Below the pieces are notes generated by a model. It was not told the DNA's origin. It saw only the letters and a list, made by a program, of their open reading frames with translations, and made no database searches. Below are positions 1-8,705 of a stretch of DNA of 33,175 bases, piece after piece. The stretch spans positions 1-33,175 of the forward strand of contig CAIMMI010000311.1 of NCBI GenBank assembly GCA_903842505.1. The letters are read 5' to 3'. The stretch comes from an uncultured Verrucomicrobiota bacterium. GTDB taxonomy: Bacteria; Verrucomicrobiota; Verrucomicrobiia; Limisphaerales; UBA9464. The position numbers and the translations under genes are program-made. The first letter of the stretch is position 1; every line of letters begins with the position of its first letter.

Positions 1-71
1 CGTTCAACGTGGGTGGGCGGAACACGGGCGACAAGGCGATCATCGGTGTGTCGGCCACGTTCCCGTTCTGA
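1..71 (+). CDS. 3' end of a gene; possible outer-membrane beta-barrel C-terminus
   Basis: Only the last 22 codons are in the window, in the frame that starts at base 3, ending in TGA at 69-71. The visible tail ends in ...GVSATFPF. A C-terminal Phe with alternating hydrophobic residues before it is the usual beta-signal of outer-membrane barrels recognised by the BAM machinery, so a porin-like or other barrel protein is possible. The evidence is a short tail only; any protein ending in Phe would look similar. The gene runs towards the convergent membrane glycosyltransferase, with 18 bases between the two stops. Confidence 0.4.
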   Translation, partial: FNVGGRNTGDKAIIGVSATFPF

Positions 72-89
72 ACCGGATCGAGGGCGCAC

Positions 90-1424
90 TCAGCCGATGG
101 GCTGACTTGTCGGGGGCGTGGAGTCCGGGGTTGCCGGATCCTCGCCCCTGTTTCTTTTCCGGAGGTACTCAGCGAGGGCAGCGCTGAGGATGAGGCCGTA
201 TTCCATGGGGCGCACCCAGGCTGGATGCGAGTAGGGGCCGGGGCCGGTGACGCCGAGGTTGAGGGCGGTGGCGTAACTCAGGGAGACGGCTGCCATGGCG
301 ACCCAGGGAGTCAGGCTGGGGGAGGCTGCGGCAAACGGGAGCATCCAGAGGAGATACCAGGGATTCACCACGGCGCTGGCGAGGAACAGGGTGCCGTAGG
401 CGAGGTGAAGCGGAGGGTGTTCCCGGGACCGTGAGTGACGAAGCCAGAGGACCAGGACGATGGGAAGCGCGGCGGCCAGCGGTACGGCGCGGGCCCAGAA
501 AGGCGGAAGGAAGACACCGAGGGCTGCCACGAGCGAAGAGTTGAACTCCCAGTCCTGGGCGAAGGTCATGAGGGACGTTGCGGTTCGCTCCTGCATCCAG
601 AACGGGGCGTGCAAAGCCAGAAACGTCACGAATGCTGCGGCCCAACCGCGCCCGTGGCGAAGGCCGAGGAAGAAGGGCAAGGCGACGAGGGCGAAGGGCT
701 TTCCCGAAGCGGCGATTCCCAGAAAAAAGCCGGCGAGGATCCAACGATTGCGTTGGCAGGCGTGCCAGGCGGCGACGAGGGGAAGGATGGCGAGGATGTC
801 CGCATGGACGTTGACGACCGATTCCTGGATGGCGAGCGGGCACCATCCGTAGAGGACTGCGGCGCGGGGACCGGCCGTGGAACGCAGCAGGAACAGGGTG
901 CCGATGTCGGCAGCGAGAACCATCAGCTTCCATGGCCAGAGGGCACCGGGTGCAATCCATGCGGCGATACCGAACCCAAGTTGGAACGTGGGTCCGTAGA
1001 TCGTGGGGAGGTTGGGGTGGTTGATTTCGGAGAGGCGGTTCTGGAGGAGTTCGGGAACGGTTGGATCCTGGAAAAACGCCAGCGGAGCGACCCCATAGGG
1101 CGAGCCGGACTCGATGAACCGCCATCCGTCCCACAGGTAACGGGCCCAGTCGTCCTCGAGGAGCGGGGCGGACAGGGCGGCGACCCCGCGGAAGGCGAGG
1201 GACCATGCGATGTGCGGGAGAGGGAGGGTGGGACTTCGGAAGATCCAGAGCCAGGCGGCCCAGGCGATCACCTGGGTGGTCAGGACCCAGCCCAATACGG
1301 ACGATCCCGAACGGCCCCCGAAGAGGGATTGCGCCCCCCAAACCATGAGCATTGCGCATCCGATCCAAGGGGTGAAGCGGCTCCGTGATCGGCCGGAATC
1401 CATCGCGGAGGACGAGGCGAACAT
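90..1424 (-). CDS. Polytopic membrane glycosyltransferase, GT87/polyprenol-phosphate mannosyltransferase-like
   Basis: The 444-residue product has around ten hydrophobic segments. The motif DDWARYLWDG (91-100) sits in the first extramembrane loop, followed by HPNLPTIYGP (136-145), ESVVNVHADI (201-210) and GKPFALVALP (241-250). This pattern (acidic pair, then RYLWDG, then N/H-rich loops between membrane spans) is typical of GT-C fold enzymes of the GT87 / MptB-like mannosyltransferase group, which use polyprenyl-phosphate sugars on the outer side of the inner membrane. The substrate cannot be told from sequence. ATG at 1424 gives the longest form; a second ATG (residue 8, base 1403) is equally possible, and neither has a clear ribosome binding site. 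The C-terminus is a short Pro/Thr-rich tail. The gene is divergent from the histidine kinase and lies on the opposite strand from the GT2 gene, so a joint role in glycan synthesis is only a suggestion. Confidence 0.72.
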   Translation of the reverse strand: MFASSSAMDSGRSRSRFTPWIGCAMLMVWGAQSLFGGRSGSSVLGWVLTTQVIAWAAWLWIFRSPTLPLPHIAWSLAFRGVAALSAPLLEDDWARYLWDGWRFIESGSPYGVAPLAFFQDPTVPELLQNRLSEINHPNLPTIYGPTFQLGFGIAAWIAPGALWPWKLMVLAADIGTLFLLRSTAGPRAAVLYGWCPLAIQESVVNVHADILAILPLVAAWHACQRNRWILAGFFLGIAASGKPFALVALPFFLGLRHGRGWAAAFVTFLALHAPFWMQERTATSLMTFAQDWEFNSSLVAALGVFLPPFWARAVPLAAALPIVLVLWLRHSRSREHPPLHLAYGTLFLASAVVNPWYLLWMLPFAAASPSLTPWVAMAAVSLSYATALNLGVTGPGPYSHPAWVRPMEYGLILSAALAEYLRKRNRGEDPATPDSTPPTSQPIG

Positions 1425-1452
1425 CGGGTGCGGAGGCTAGGGTGGGGCCGGG

Positions 1453-1482
1453 AGAATGAAAAGGCGGGCCATTCTTCATTCT
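1453..1482. promoter_or_regulatory. 8-bp inverted repeat in divergent spacer (operator candidate)
   Basis: AGAATGAA at 1453-1460 is the exact reverse complement of TTCATTCT at 1475-1482, with a 14-base spacer. It lies in the 186-base spacer between the divergent GT87-like gene and the histidine kinase. The A/T-rich arms stand out from the surrounding G+C-rich DNA. A dimeric regulator site is plausible; no -35/-10 pair could be assigned with confidence. The rest of this spacer shows nothing else I can name. Confidence 0.3.
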
Positions 1483-1610
1483 GGACGTGAGGCCTTGTGT
1501 CGACCCACAAAGGGGGGTGCTGACCACGTACCTGTGCTGCTCCTCTCCCGAGTTGTGCTTGGTTTCCGTGGGGCGAGTCTGGTGTCGGTGATGGCTGAAG
1601 CTGCTAATTG

Positions 1611-4142
1611 ATGGAGTCCGCAACGCGACTGACGGATCGGCAGGGACGAAGGGTGGGGTTGTATTCCCGCCTGGTCGGGTTTTCGTTGTTGTTGATCGTC
1701 GTGGCGGTCGGCGTGTCCTCGTGGGCAGCGTATCGTTACCAGAAGCAGTTTCTCGAAGCACAGTTGCAGGGGGAGTTGCTGGCCGTGGTCAACTCGGTGG
1801 CGCCGGCAATTGATGGAAGCTCGCTGAACATCATCCAACCGCCGTCTACCGGCGGGGCTTTTGACACCAACAATTCCGAGTTCGCCAAGGCGCGCGAACT
1901 CCTCCTGAAGGTCGAGTTGGCCAATCATTTGACCAACGGGAGCCACAGCCCCCTGTACATCCTGAGGCAGGGGACCAAGGCGGACGGCACGAACCACATG
2001 CAATTCGTGGCCATGACGGATCCCTTGCCCGACGGCACGTTCTACGTCGGCGCCGAGATCAACACCGAGCCGCACCATGAACTCGCGCTGGGAGGCAAGT
2101 CGACGTCCCGGGGACTTTATTGGGATTCGGCGGGATGGTGGATTTCGGCGGTGGCACCGATCCACGATGCGGATTCCAACGTGGTAGCGGTGCTTCAGGC
2201 CGATCGTCCGGTGGATTTCCTGGACGAGATGGCGGGCGAGGTGGCGAAGAAATTGTTGGTGGGTGCCCTGTTCAGCGCCGTGCTGGCGGCCGTGGGAGCC
2301 GTGGTGCTGGCCAGAACGTTGGCGAGACCCATCCACGGGTTGGCGCAGGCCACCCGGGAGTTCGGTGAAGGTCGGTTTGGGCATCGCGTGGCCATTGCGC
2401 GGACGGACGAAATCGGGGACCTGGGGCGCAGCTTCAACCGGATGGCGGACCAGTTGGCCCAGTCGCGGGACAGCATCGAGAAGCAGAAGCAGGAGTTGAT
2501 CGAGCTCTACCGGGAAGCCCAGACCGCGAGCAAGGCGAAGAGTGAGTTCCTGGCGACCATGAGCCATGAGATCCGCACGCCCATGAATGGCATTCTCGGG
2601 TTCAGCAGCCTGCTTCTGGAGTCGCAACTGACCCCCGAGCAACGCGGTCACACCGAATTGGTCCAACAGAGTGCATCGAGCCTCCTGACCATCATCAACG
2701 ACATCTTGGATCTGTCCCGGATCGAGGCCGGCCGGATGACGCTTGAGAAGGAGTCGATGGACCTGCGCGATCTGCTGGAGGGGGTGGTCGACCTGCTGGC
2801 GATGACGGCGCACAAGAAGGGGCTCGAGATCATCCTCTGGCTGGATGACCACATTCCGCCTCACGTCCTCGGTGATCCGACGCGCATCCGGCAGGTGGTC
2901 CTGAACCTGACGGGGAATGCGGTGAAGTTCACCGAACGTGGGGAAATCCTGCTTCGGGTCCGCATGGACAAGGTCTTTCCGAATGGCGGATGCAGCCTGC
3001 GATTCGAGGTGCGGGACTCGGGCATCGGTATCTCCAGCGAGGCCCGGGCGCGGCTCTTCCAACCGTTCTCGCAGGCAGACGGTTCCACCACCCGGAAGTA
3101 CGGCGGGACGGGACTGGGGTTGGTCATCAGCAAGCGACTGGTGGAGTTGATGGGTGGGGAGATCGGATGCGAGAGCGAGCCGGGGAAGGGATCGGTGTTC
3201 TGGTTCTCGGCGAACTTTGAATCGGCTTCGGCCCCTGCCGCACCGGTGGCGCTGCCGCCGCTGGTCAATCGGCGAATCCTGGTGGTCGATGACAACGAGA
3301 CCAACCGGCAACTGCTCCTGCAGCAGTTGAAGCTCTGGGAGGTTTCGGCGGATGCGGTGGATGGAGCGGCAGCGGCGGAAGCGGCCTTGCGGCGGGGCCT
3401 GGATGAGCAACGCCCCTATGAACTCGCGGTACTCGACCTCCAGATGCCGGAGGTGGACGGGATGATGCTGGCACGTCGCATCAGTCGGGATCCGCTCCTG
3501 CGGAAGACCCGAATGGTGATGCTGTCGTCGTCGCATGAACGCCCCGACTCCCAGACGCTGCGGGACTGTGGCTTGCTGTCCTTCATCCTCAAGCCGGTCA
3601 AGCGGGCGCAGTTGCATCAATGCCTGCTTGAGGCCTTGGCGGCCCCCCTGCCGGGTGAGGCCGTGCCGCGGGCAGCGGGTCGCAATCCGACGTCCAGTGG
3701 CCAAGCGTCGGCGTCGGGTTCGTTGTCGACCGTGGATCCCGGTTTGCTGGGAGGGCTTCGGATCCTGGTAGCCGAGGACAACCTGACCAACCGGTTGCTC
3801 GCGCAGAAGATGCTGGAACGGATTGGTTGCCGTGCTGATACGGTCATGAACGGCCTGGAGGTGCTGCGTGCGGTCGAGACCATTCCGGTGGACGTGATCC
3901 TGATGGACTGCCTGATGCCGGAGATGGACGGGTACGAGACCGCGAGGCGGTTGCGGGAGCGGGAGAAGGCGGGAGCGCCCCGCATCCACATCATTGCGAT
4001 GACGGCGAATGCCATGAGGGAGGACCGTGAGCGATGCCTTGCGGCGGGGATGGACGATTACCTTCCGAAGCCGGTGCGGCGCGAGGAACTGCGGGCGGCC
4101 TTGGAGCGTGCGTACGAGGCGGTCAGCGCTTCCACGACTTGA
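1611..4142 (+). CDS. Hybrid sensor histidine kinase with two receiver domains
   Basis: This is a membrane sensor kinase of 843 residues. From the N-terminus: membrane span (21-41), a periplasmic sensing region (about 42-212) with no family I recognise, a second span (214-234), HAMP (236-290), HisKA with [17 protein letters not shown] and phospho-acceptor His319, HATPase_c (about 420-535) with DSGIGIS and [19 protein letters not shown], receiver 1 (about 553-676, Asp609 in [13 protein letters not shown]) and receiver 2 (about 713-836, Asp766 in [12 protein letters not shown]). There is no Hpt domain after receiver 2, so relay onward would need a separate phosphotransfer protein; none is visible here. 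Start: an in-frame TAA at 1605-1607 is followed by TTG then ATG at 1611; ATG is preferred. No strong ribosome binding site. It is the first gene of a long plus-strand run leading into the MoxR/Bat genes. The signal sensed is unknown. Confidence 0.93.
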   Translation: MESATRLTDRQGRRVGLYSRLVGFSLLLIVVAVGVSSWAAYRYQKQFLEAQLQGELLAVVNSVAPAIDGSSLNIIQPPSTGGAFDTNNSEFAKARELLLKVELANHLTNGSHSPLYILRQGTKADGTNHMQFVAMTDPLPDGTFYVGAEINTEPHHELALGGKSTSRGLYWDSAGWWISAVAPIHDADSNVVAVLQADRPVDFLDEMAGEVAKKLLVGALFSAVLAAVGAVVLARTLARPIHGLAQATREFGEGRFGHRVAIARTDEIGDLGRSFNRMADQLAQSRDSIEKQKQELIELYREAQTASKAKSEFLATMSHEIRTPMNGILGFSSLLLESQLTPEQRGHTELVQQSASSLLTIINDILDLSRIEAGRMTLEKESMDLRDLLEGVVDLLAMTAHKKGLEIILWLDDHIPPHVLGDPTRIRQVVLNLTGNAVKFTERGEILLRVRMDKVFPNGGCSLRFEVRDSGIGISSEARARLFQPFSQADGSTTRKYGGTGLGLVISKRLVELMGGEIGCESEPGKGSVFWFSANFESASAPAAPVALPPLVNRRILVVDDNETNRQLLLQQLKLWEVSADAVDGAAAAEAALRRGLDEQRPYELAVLDLQMPEVDGMMLARRISRDPLLRKTRMVMLSSSHERPDSQTLRDCGLLSFILKPVKRAQLHQCLLEALAAPLPGEAVPRAAGRNPTSSGQASASGSLSTVDPGLLGGLRILVAEDNLTNRLLAQKMLERIGCRADTVMNGLEVLRAVETIPVDVILMDCLMPEMDGYETARRLREREKAGAPRIHIIAMTANAMREDRERCLAAGMDDYLPKPVRREELRAALERAYEAVSASTT

Positions 4143-4147
4143 GCCTC

Positions 4148-4918
4148 GTGGGAATCGCAAATTTCAGGAGGTTTCCGGCCAACTGTGCCGTGGTGATCCC
4201 CGCATTGAACGAGGAGGCGGCGCTTCCGGTTACGGTCCGGCATTGGCTGGCCCGGGGATTTGGGAGCGTGCGGGTGGTCGATAACGGCAGCCAGGACTCC
4301 ACGGCCAGGGTTGCCCGAGAGGCAGGGGCTGAGGTGGTGGTGGAGTCGGTGCGCGGATATGGCGCTGCGGCCTGGCGCGGGATGCAGGGATTGCCGGAAG
4401 GGATCGACTGGGTCCTCTTCAGTTCTGCGGACGGGAGCGATGCGTTGGAGGCGGATGAAATGGCGGATTGGGCCCGGGCCGCGGACGGAGGGGCGGAACT
4501 GATGCTGGGGGATCGATCCACCGATGCGGCGTCTCGCCGGGCCATGAACCTTTCGCAGCGGGTCTGCACCTGGATCTTCTGCCGGATCGTGCGGTGGGGA
4601 TGGGGGGTGCGTTTCGGAGACGTCGGTTCCCTGAGGGCCTTGCGGTTGGAGGCGGTTCCCCGGTTGCGTCTGACCGACCGGGGTTTTGGCTGGAACGTGG
4701 AGATGCAGGTCCGGGCGGTCGAAGCGGGATTCCACATCGTGGAGATGCCGGTGCGGTTCCGGCCGAGAAGGGCCGGGGAATCGAAGATTTCGGGGACGAT
4801 GCTGGGGACGGCGAAGGCGGCCCGGGGAATCCTTTGGATGATGTTCCGGCTCTGGCGGACGCGGCGCAGGGTTGCGGAGGGACGGATCTGGCCGGGGAAA
4901 ACTGAAATTCCGGATTGA
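4148..4918 (+). CDS. Family 2 glycosyltransferase (dolichyl/polyprenyl-phosphate sugar synthase-like)
   Basis: The GT-A core is clear: VVIPALNEE (15-23), VVDNGSQDST (43-52), an acidic ADGSD motif (94-98) at the nucleotide-sugar/metal site, GDVGSLRALR (156-165) and GFGWNVEMQV (178-187). These match the DPM1-like branch of GT2, which transfers a sugar from a nucleotide donor to a polyprenyl phosphate on the cytoplasmic face. There is no C-terminal GtrA-type membrane domain, so the protein is probably peripheral. The start is uncertain: the frame is open back to an ATG at 4034 inside the kinase gene; TTG at 4139 would overlap the kinase stop by four bases; GTG at 4148 is used here. An AGGAGG at 4166-4171 lies inside the frame, about 18 bases before the next GTG (4190), which would cut into the first beta strand. 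Donor and acceptor are unknown. Confidence 0.8.
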   Translation: MGIANFRRFPANCAVVIPALNEEAALPVTVRHWLARGFGSVRVVDNGSQDSTARVAREAGAEVVVESVRGYGAAAWRGMQGLPEGIDWVLFSSADGSDALEADEMADWARAADGGAELMLGDRSTDAASRRAMNLSQRVCTWIFCRIVRWGWGVRFGDVGSLRALRLEAVPRLRLTDRGFGWNVEMQVRAVEAGFHIVEMPVRFRPRRAGESKISGTMLGTAKAARGILWMMFRLWRTRRRVAEGRIWPGKTEIPD

Positions 4919-4961
4919 ACGCCGTTGCCCTTGGGGCGGTCGGTGCGGCATACACGCCGCG

Positions 4962-5951
4962 ATGAGTTCCGGTCCTGCAGCCGCCAATGCCGCCGTCCAG
5001 GAGGCTTCCGCCTTCCTGGGGCCACTTTTCACCGAGATCAACAAGTGCGTCGTCGGCCAGCGATACCTGGTCGAACGGCTCGTGATCGGGTTGCTGGCCA
5101 ATGGCCACGTCCTGCTCGAGGGCGTTCCCGGGTTGGCCAAGACCCTGTCGGTCAAGACGCTCGCCACCGGTCTGCACGTCCGCTTCTCCCGCATCCAGTT
5201 TACCCCGGACATGCTTCCGGCGGACGTGATCGGAACCCAGGTCTACAACCCGCAGGCAGGGAACTTTTCGATCCGGCGAGGACCGATCTTCGCGAACCTG
5301 GTCCTGGCGGATGAAATCAACCGGGCGCCGGCGAAGGTCCAATCAGCGTTGCTGGAGGCGATGCAGGAGCGCCAGGTAACGATCGGGGACCAGACGTTCA
5401 AGCTCGACGAGCCGTTCCTCGTGTTGGCGACCCAGAATCCGATCGAGCAGGAAGGCACGTACGTTTTGCCCGAGGCCCAGGTCGACCGCTTCATGCTGAA
5501 GCTGAAGATCGGGTATCCGTCCCGTGAGGAAGAACGGCAGATCCTCGACCTGATGGGGCGGACGAACGGGCAACCTTCGGCGCAGCCGGTGGTGACGCCG
5601 GAAGCGATCCTCCGGGCGCGGCAGGTCCTCAACGAGATGTACATGGACGAGCAGGTCCGGGACTACATCGTGGACGTGGTGTGCGCGACGCGGGATCCGG
5701 GGGCCTACAAGCTCAAGCTGGACGGGATGATCCAGATGGGGGCGTCGCCGCGGGCGACGATCGCCCTGGCCCTGGCAGCACGGGCGCATGCCTTCCTGCG
5801 GGGCCGCGGCTATGTCACGCCGCAGGACGTGAAGAGCATCGGGCTCGACGTCCTCAGGCACCGTGTGGCGATCACCTATGAAGCCGAGGCCGAAGATCGG
5901 ACCTCGGAGTGGATCGTGCAGCGGATCTTCGACGAACTGCCCGTTCCCTGA
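4962..5951 (+). CDS. moxR: MoxR-family AAA+ ATPase
   Basis: The product is a 329-residue AAA+ ATPase of the MoxR class. Walker A is GVPGLAKT (54-61), Walker B LVLADEIN (113-120), sensor 1 ATQNP (156-160) and the Arg-finger region EAQVDRF (171-177); the C-terminal lid domain follows. MoxR ATPases act as chaperone-like remodelling motors for VWA-domain partners, encoded here directly downstream. The frame is open 30 codons upstream, but ATG at 4962 gives the usual family N-terminus, whereas the upstream extension is Arg/Gly-rich and unlike the family. It lies 43 bases after the GT2 gene and 45 before the DUF58 gene. Length and all ATPase motifs are intact. The client of the complex cannot be read from the sequence. 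Confidence 0.95.
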   Translation: MSSGPAAANAAVQEASAFLGPLFTEINKCVVGQRYLVERLVIGLLANGHVLLEGVPGLAKTLSVKTLATGLHVRFSRIQFTPDMLPADVIGTQVYNPQAGNFSIRRGPIFANLVLADEINRAPAKVQSALLEAMQERQVTIGDQTFKLDEPFLVLATQNPIEQEGTYVLPEAQVDRFMLKLKIGYPSREEERQILDLMGRTNGQPSAQPVVTPEAILRARQVLNEMYMDEQVRDYIVDVVCATRDPGAYKLKLDGMIQMGASPRATIALALAARAHAFLRGRGYVTPQDVKSIGLDVLRHRVAITYEAEAEDRTSEWIVQRIFDELPVP

Positions 5952-5996
5952 GCGTTGCTCCGGCCATCCTTTCCCAACGGAGGATTGCTCCCTTCC

Positions 5997-6953
5997 ATGA
6001 TTCCCAAGGAACTGCTCCGCAAGATACGCCAGATCGAGATCCGGACACGCCGGCTCGTGGCCGAATCGCTTGCTGGACAGTATCAATCCGCCTTCAAGGG
6101 CATGGGTATGGACTTCGACGAAGTCCGCGAGTACCAGCCCGGGGATGAGGTCCGCACGATTGACTGGAACGTCACGGCGCGGATGAACCATCCGTTCGTG
6201 AAGAAGTTCCGGGAGGAACGGGAGTTGACGGTGATGCTGCTCGTGGACCTGAGCGCTTCCGGGATGTTTGGGTCGGGTGAACAGTCGAAGCGGGAATTGG
6301 CGGCGGAATTGGCGTCCGTGCTCGCCTTCAGTGCCATCCGGAACCAGGACCGGGTGGGGTTGGTCCTCTTCACGGAGACGGTGGAGCATTACCTGCCGCC
6401 GCAGAAAGGGCGACGGCACGTCCTGCGCGTCGTGCGGGACATCCTTTGCCACAAGCCCACTTACCGCGGAACCTCGATCAACGGGGCCCTCGAATTCGCA
6501 CGGCGGATGCTGCCGCATCGGGCCATCGTGGTGCTGGTGTCCGACTTCCTGCCGGAGACCAACCCGAGTCGGGCGGAGATCCTGGCGCACCTGAAGCGGA
6601 AAGTGCTGCACAGCGAAACGCTCGGGCGGATTTCGTCCGGCGTGCTGCGTCAGTTGGCGCGCCGGCATGATGTGGTGGCGTTGCAGGTGGTGGATCCGTA
6701 CGAGATGGCGTTGCCGGCGATCGGACGGTTGATGCTTCAGGACGCCGAGACGGGCGAGGTGGTCGAGGTGAACACGAGCGACCAGCGGCGGTTGCGGGCG
6801 TTCAGTGCGCGCGCGACGAAGACGCAGGATGAACTCGACCGCTTGTTCCGGGCGTCGGGCGTGGACGCCATCCGCGTCCGGACGGACCAGTCCTACGAAC
6901 GGGCTTTGGCCGACTTTTTCGACAACCGGGAAAAGAAGAGGGGGCGTCGATGA
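5997..6953 (+). CDS. DUF58 domain protein of the MoxR/Bat cluster
   Basis: The 318-residue product carries the DUF58 signature F-D-E-V-R-E-Y-Q-P-G-D-E-V-R-T-I-D-W at about 40-57, followed by TARMNHPFVKKFREERE and a VWA-like strand with DLSAS (84-88), a MIDAS-type start. There is no membrane segment, so this is the short soluble form that commonly follows moxR. ATG at 5997 is chosen over the TTG at 5955 because it gives the standard MIPKELLRKIRQIEI start and has GGAGG at 5979-5983. DUF58 proteins are thought to work with MoxR and the BatA/B proteins; the biochemical role is not established. The last four bases overlap the next gene as ATGA. Confidence 0.92.
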   Translation: MIPKELLRKIRQIEIRTRRLVAESLAGQYQSAFKGMGMDFDEVREYQPGDEVRTIDWNVTARMNHPFVKKFREERELTVMLLVDLSASGMFGSGEQSKRELAAELASVLAFSAIRNQDRVGLVLFTETVEHYLPPQKGRRHVLRVVRDILCHKPTYRGTSINGALEFARRMLPHRAIVVLVSDFLPETNPSRAEILAHLKRKVLHSETLGRISSGVLRQLARRHDVVALQVVDPYEMALPAIGRLMLQDAETGEVVEVNTSDQRRLRAFSARATKTQDELDRLFRASGVDAIRVRTDQSYERALADFFDNREKKRGRR

Positions 6954-7720
6954 GGCGTTGGCTATGCCTGGTTCACGTCCTCGTGTCGCTGCTGTGGGTA
7001 GGCGTTCCGTCGACATGCGTCGCGGCGACGAAGGCGACGAATGCGTCGGCCGTTCCAGCGCCAACCCGTGGGCCGATCCTGGTGCCGATGCCGTCGCCCG
7101 GGACGGTTGGGACGAACGTGGGGACCAATGCCGGTCCGCGGATGGCCTTGCGAGGCGAGCGGCAACGTCCGGTGGAGATTCCGGATCCGTGGCGCCGCGT
7201 GTGGCAGGTTGGCTTTGTGCTGCTGGTGGCGGGCGCAGCCGTGTTCGCCTGGTGGCGGTTGGCGCGGCGTCCGCCGGTTGCGCCTGTGGTAGCGCCGCCG
7301 CCGGATCCGGCGACGGTGGCCCGGGAGCGGATCGAGGCGGCGCGGTTGCGCATCGGGGATCCGAGGGCCTATGCCTCGGAGGTGTCCGACGCGGTCCGGC
7401 ATTACCTGGAGGACCGCTTTGGCCTGAGGGCTCCCGAGCAGACCACGGAGGAATTCCTGTCCGGTTTGAGCCGCAAGCCCTTGCTCGATCCGCGGCATCA
7501 GGGACCGCTGGCTGCGTTCCTTGAGCAGTGCGACCTGGTGAAATTCTCGGGTTGGCGGCCGGGAGCCCAGGAACTGGATGGCCTGGAGGCGGCGGCCGTC
7601 TGGGTCGTGGACGAGACATCGCCCTCGGGACCGTGGAAGCAGCCGACCGTCCATCCGCCGGGATCGGTTCCACCACCGCCCGCGAAGCTCCCCAACCCTG
7701 GAGGTGACCATGCGGTTTGA
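6950..7720 (+). CDS. DUF4381-like membrane protein of the Bat cluster
   Basis: The 256-residue product begins with a signal peptide or first membrane span (1-25), then a Pro/Thr/Gly-rich linker, a membrane span at about 87-103, and a cytosolic alpha-helical domain with DPRAYASEVSDAVRHYLEDR and TTEEFLSGL. A short protein of this design sits between DUF58 and the first VWA gene in many MoxR/Bat operons and is usually assigned to DUF4381; similarity here is judged from layout and the helical motif, not a search. It starts with ATGA overlap on the DUF58 stop and overlaps batA by 11 bases, so translation is probably coupled. The tail (about 215-256) is Pro-rich, and part of its coding sequence supplies the GGAGGTG ribosome binding site of batA. 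Confidence 0.75.
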   Translation: MRRWLCLVHVLVSLLWVGVPSTCVAATKATNASAVPAPTRGPILVPMPSPGTVGTNVGTNAGPRMALRGERQRPVEIPDPWRRVWQVGFVLLVAGAAVFAWWRLARRPPVAPVVAPPPDPATVARERIEAARLRIGDPRAYASEVSDAVRHYLEDRFGLRAPEQTTEEFLSGLSRKPLLDPRHQGPLAAFLEQCDLVKFSGWRPGAQELDGLEAAAVWVVDETSPSGPWKQPTVHPPGSVPPPPAKLPNPGGDHAV

Positions 7721-8705
7721 ATCGCCCTGGTGGCTGCTGGGATTGCTCCTGTTGCCCGTCGTGGCGTGGCTTCGCCGCCGATGGACCCGGGAGGCGACCT
7801 TTGTCTACTCGTCGGTCGGCTTGGTGAAGGGGATCACCTCGTTGAGTCGGTCGCGCGCGGGCATGGTCCTGCGCGGGTTGCGCTGGGTTTCCATGGCTCT
7901 CGTGTTCGTGGCGTTGGCCAGGCCCCAGAGCGGTGAAGGCAAGGCTCCGGTGCGGGCCAGCGGCGTGGACATCGCGGTGGCGGTCGACCTGTCCGGCTCG
8001 ATGCTGGCCGAAGACTTCGAGTTGAACGGCGAGCGGGTGAACCGGATCGCGATCGCGAAGGACGTGTTGCGTTCGTTCATCGAGCAGCGTCCGAGCGACC
8101 GGTTCGGGTTGGTGGTGTTCGCCGGGCGGGCCTACATCGCGGCGCCGCCGACCCTGGACCATGATTTCCTGCTGCGGAACCTGACCCGACTGGACACCTT
8201 GAACGAGCAGGGCACGGCGATCGGGTCGGCGCTGTCGACCGCGGTGAACCGCTTGCGCGACCTTCCGTCGAAAAGCCGGATCGTGGTGCTGATGACGGAC
8301 GGCCAGAACAACTCGGGCAACATCCCGCCGCTGACGGCGGCCGATGCGGCGAAGGCCCTCTCCGTGAAGGTCTACACGATCGGTGTCGGGACCCGGGGCA
8401 CGGCGCCGACGCCGGTCGGATATGATCCGTTCGGCCGCAAGGTGTACCGACAGGTGCCGGTGGACATCGATGAGGACACGCTGACGCAGATCGCGGAGCG
8501 GACGGGGGGCAAGTACTACCGGGCAGACACGACCAAGACCTTGCGGTCGATCTATGCGGAGATTGATCGGTTGGAGAAGACGGAGATGGAGACGGCGAAG
8601 TATGCGTCGTGGGAGGAATTGATGGGTTACGCGGCGGTGCCGGCGGTGGTTCTGCTGGTGTTGGAGATGCTGCTGGCGAACACGGTCTGGAGGAAGTTGC
8701 CATGA
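7710..8705 (+). CDS. batA: BatA-like VWA-domain membrane protein
   Basis: The 331-residue product starts with the Aerotolerance-type N-terminal region (MRFESPWWLLGLLLLPVVAW) and a second span (about 55-72), followed by a VWA domain whose metal site is complete: DLSGS at 93-97, Thr169 in GTAIG and TDG at 196-198. A C-terminal hydrophobic helix near 305-328 re-enters the membrane. BatA and BatB are thought to expose their VWA domains to the periplasm and to be remodelled by MoxR. ATG at 7710 follows a strong GGAGGTG at about six bases; the longer open frame upstream is a shadow of the previous gene. The end overlaps batB by ATGA. Function in aerotolerance or envelope integrity is by family analogy only. 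Confidence 0.93.
   Translation: MRFESPWWLLGLLLLPVVAWLRRRWTREATFVYSSVGLVKGITSLSRSRAGMVLRGLRWVSMALVFVALARPQSGEGKAPVRASGVDIAVAVDLSGSMLAEDFELNGERVNRIAIAKDVLRSFIEQRPSDRFGLVVFAGRAYIAAPPTLDHDFLLRNLTRLDTLNEQGTAIGSALSTAVNRLRDLPSKSRIVVLMTDGQNNSGNIPPLTAADAAKALSVKVYTIGVGTRGTAPTPVGYDPFGRKVYRQVPVDIDEDTLTQIAERTGGKYYRADTTKTLRSIYAEIDRLEKTEMETAKYASWEELMGYAAVPAVVLLVLEMLLANTVWRKLP

Noticed and set aside
1495-1510. TTGTG/CACAA inverted repeat in the kinase upstream region
   Set aside because: Only five pairs with a six-base loop; expected by chance in a spacer of this length.
1476-4160. An 894-codon antisense open frame opposite the histidine kinase
   Set aside because: Same cause: codon-bias shadow of a clear coding gene, no recognisable motif.
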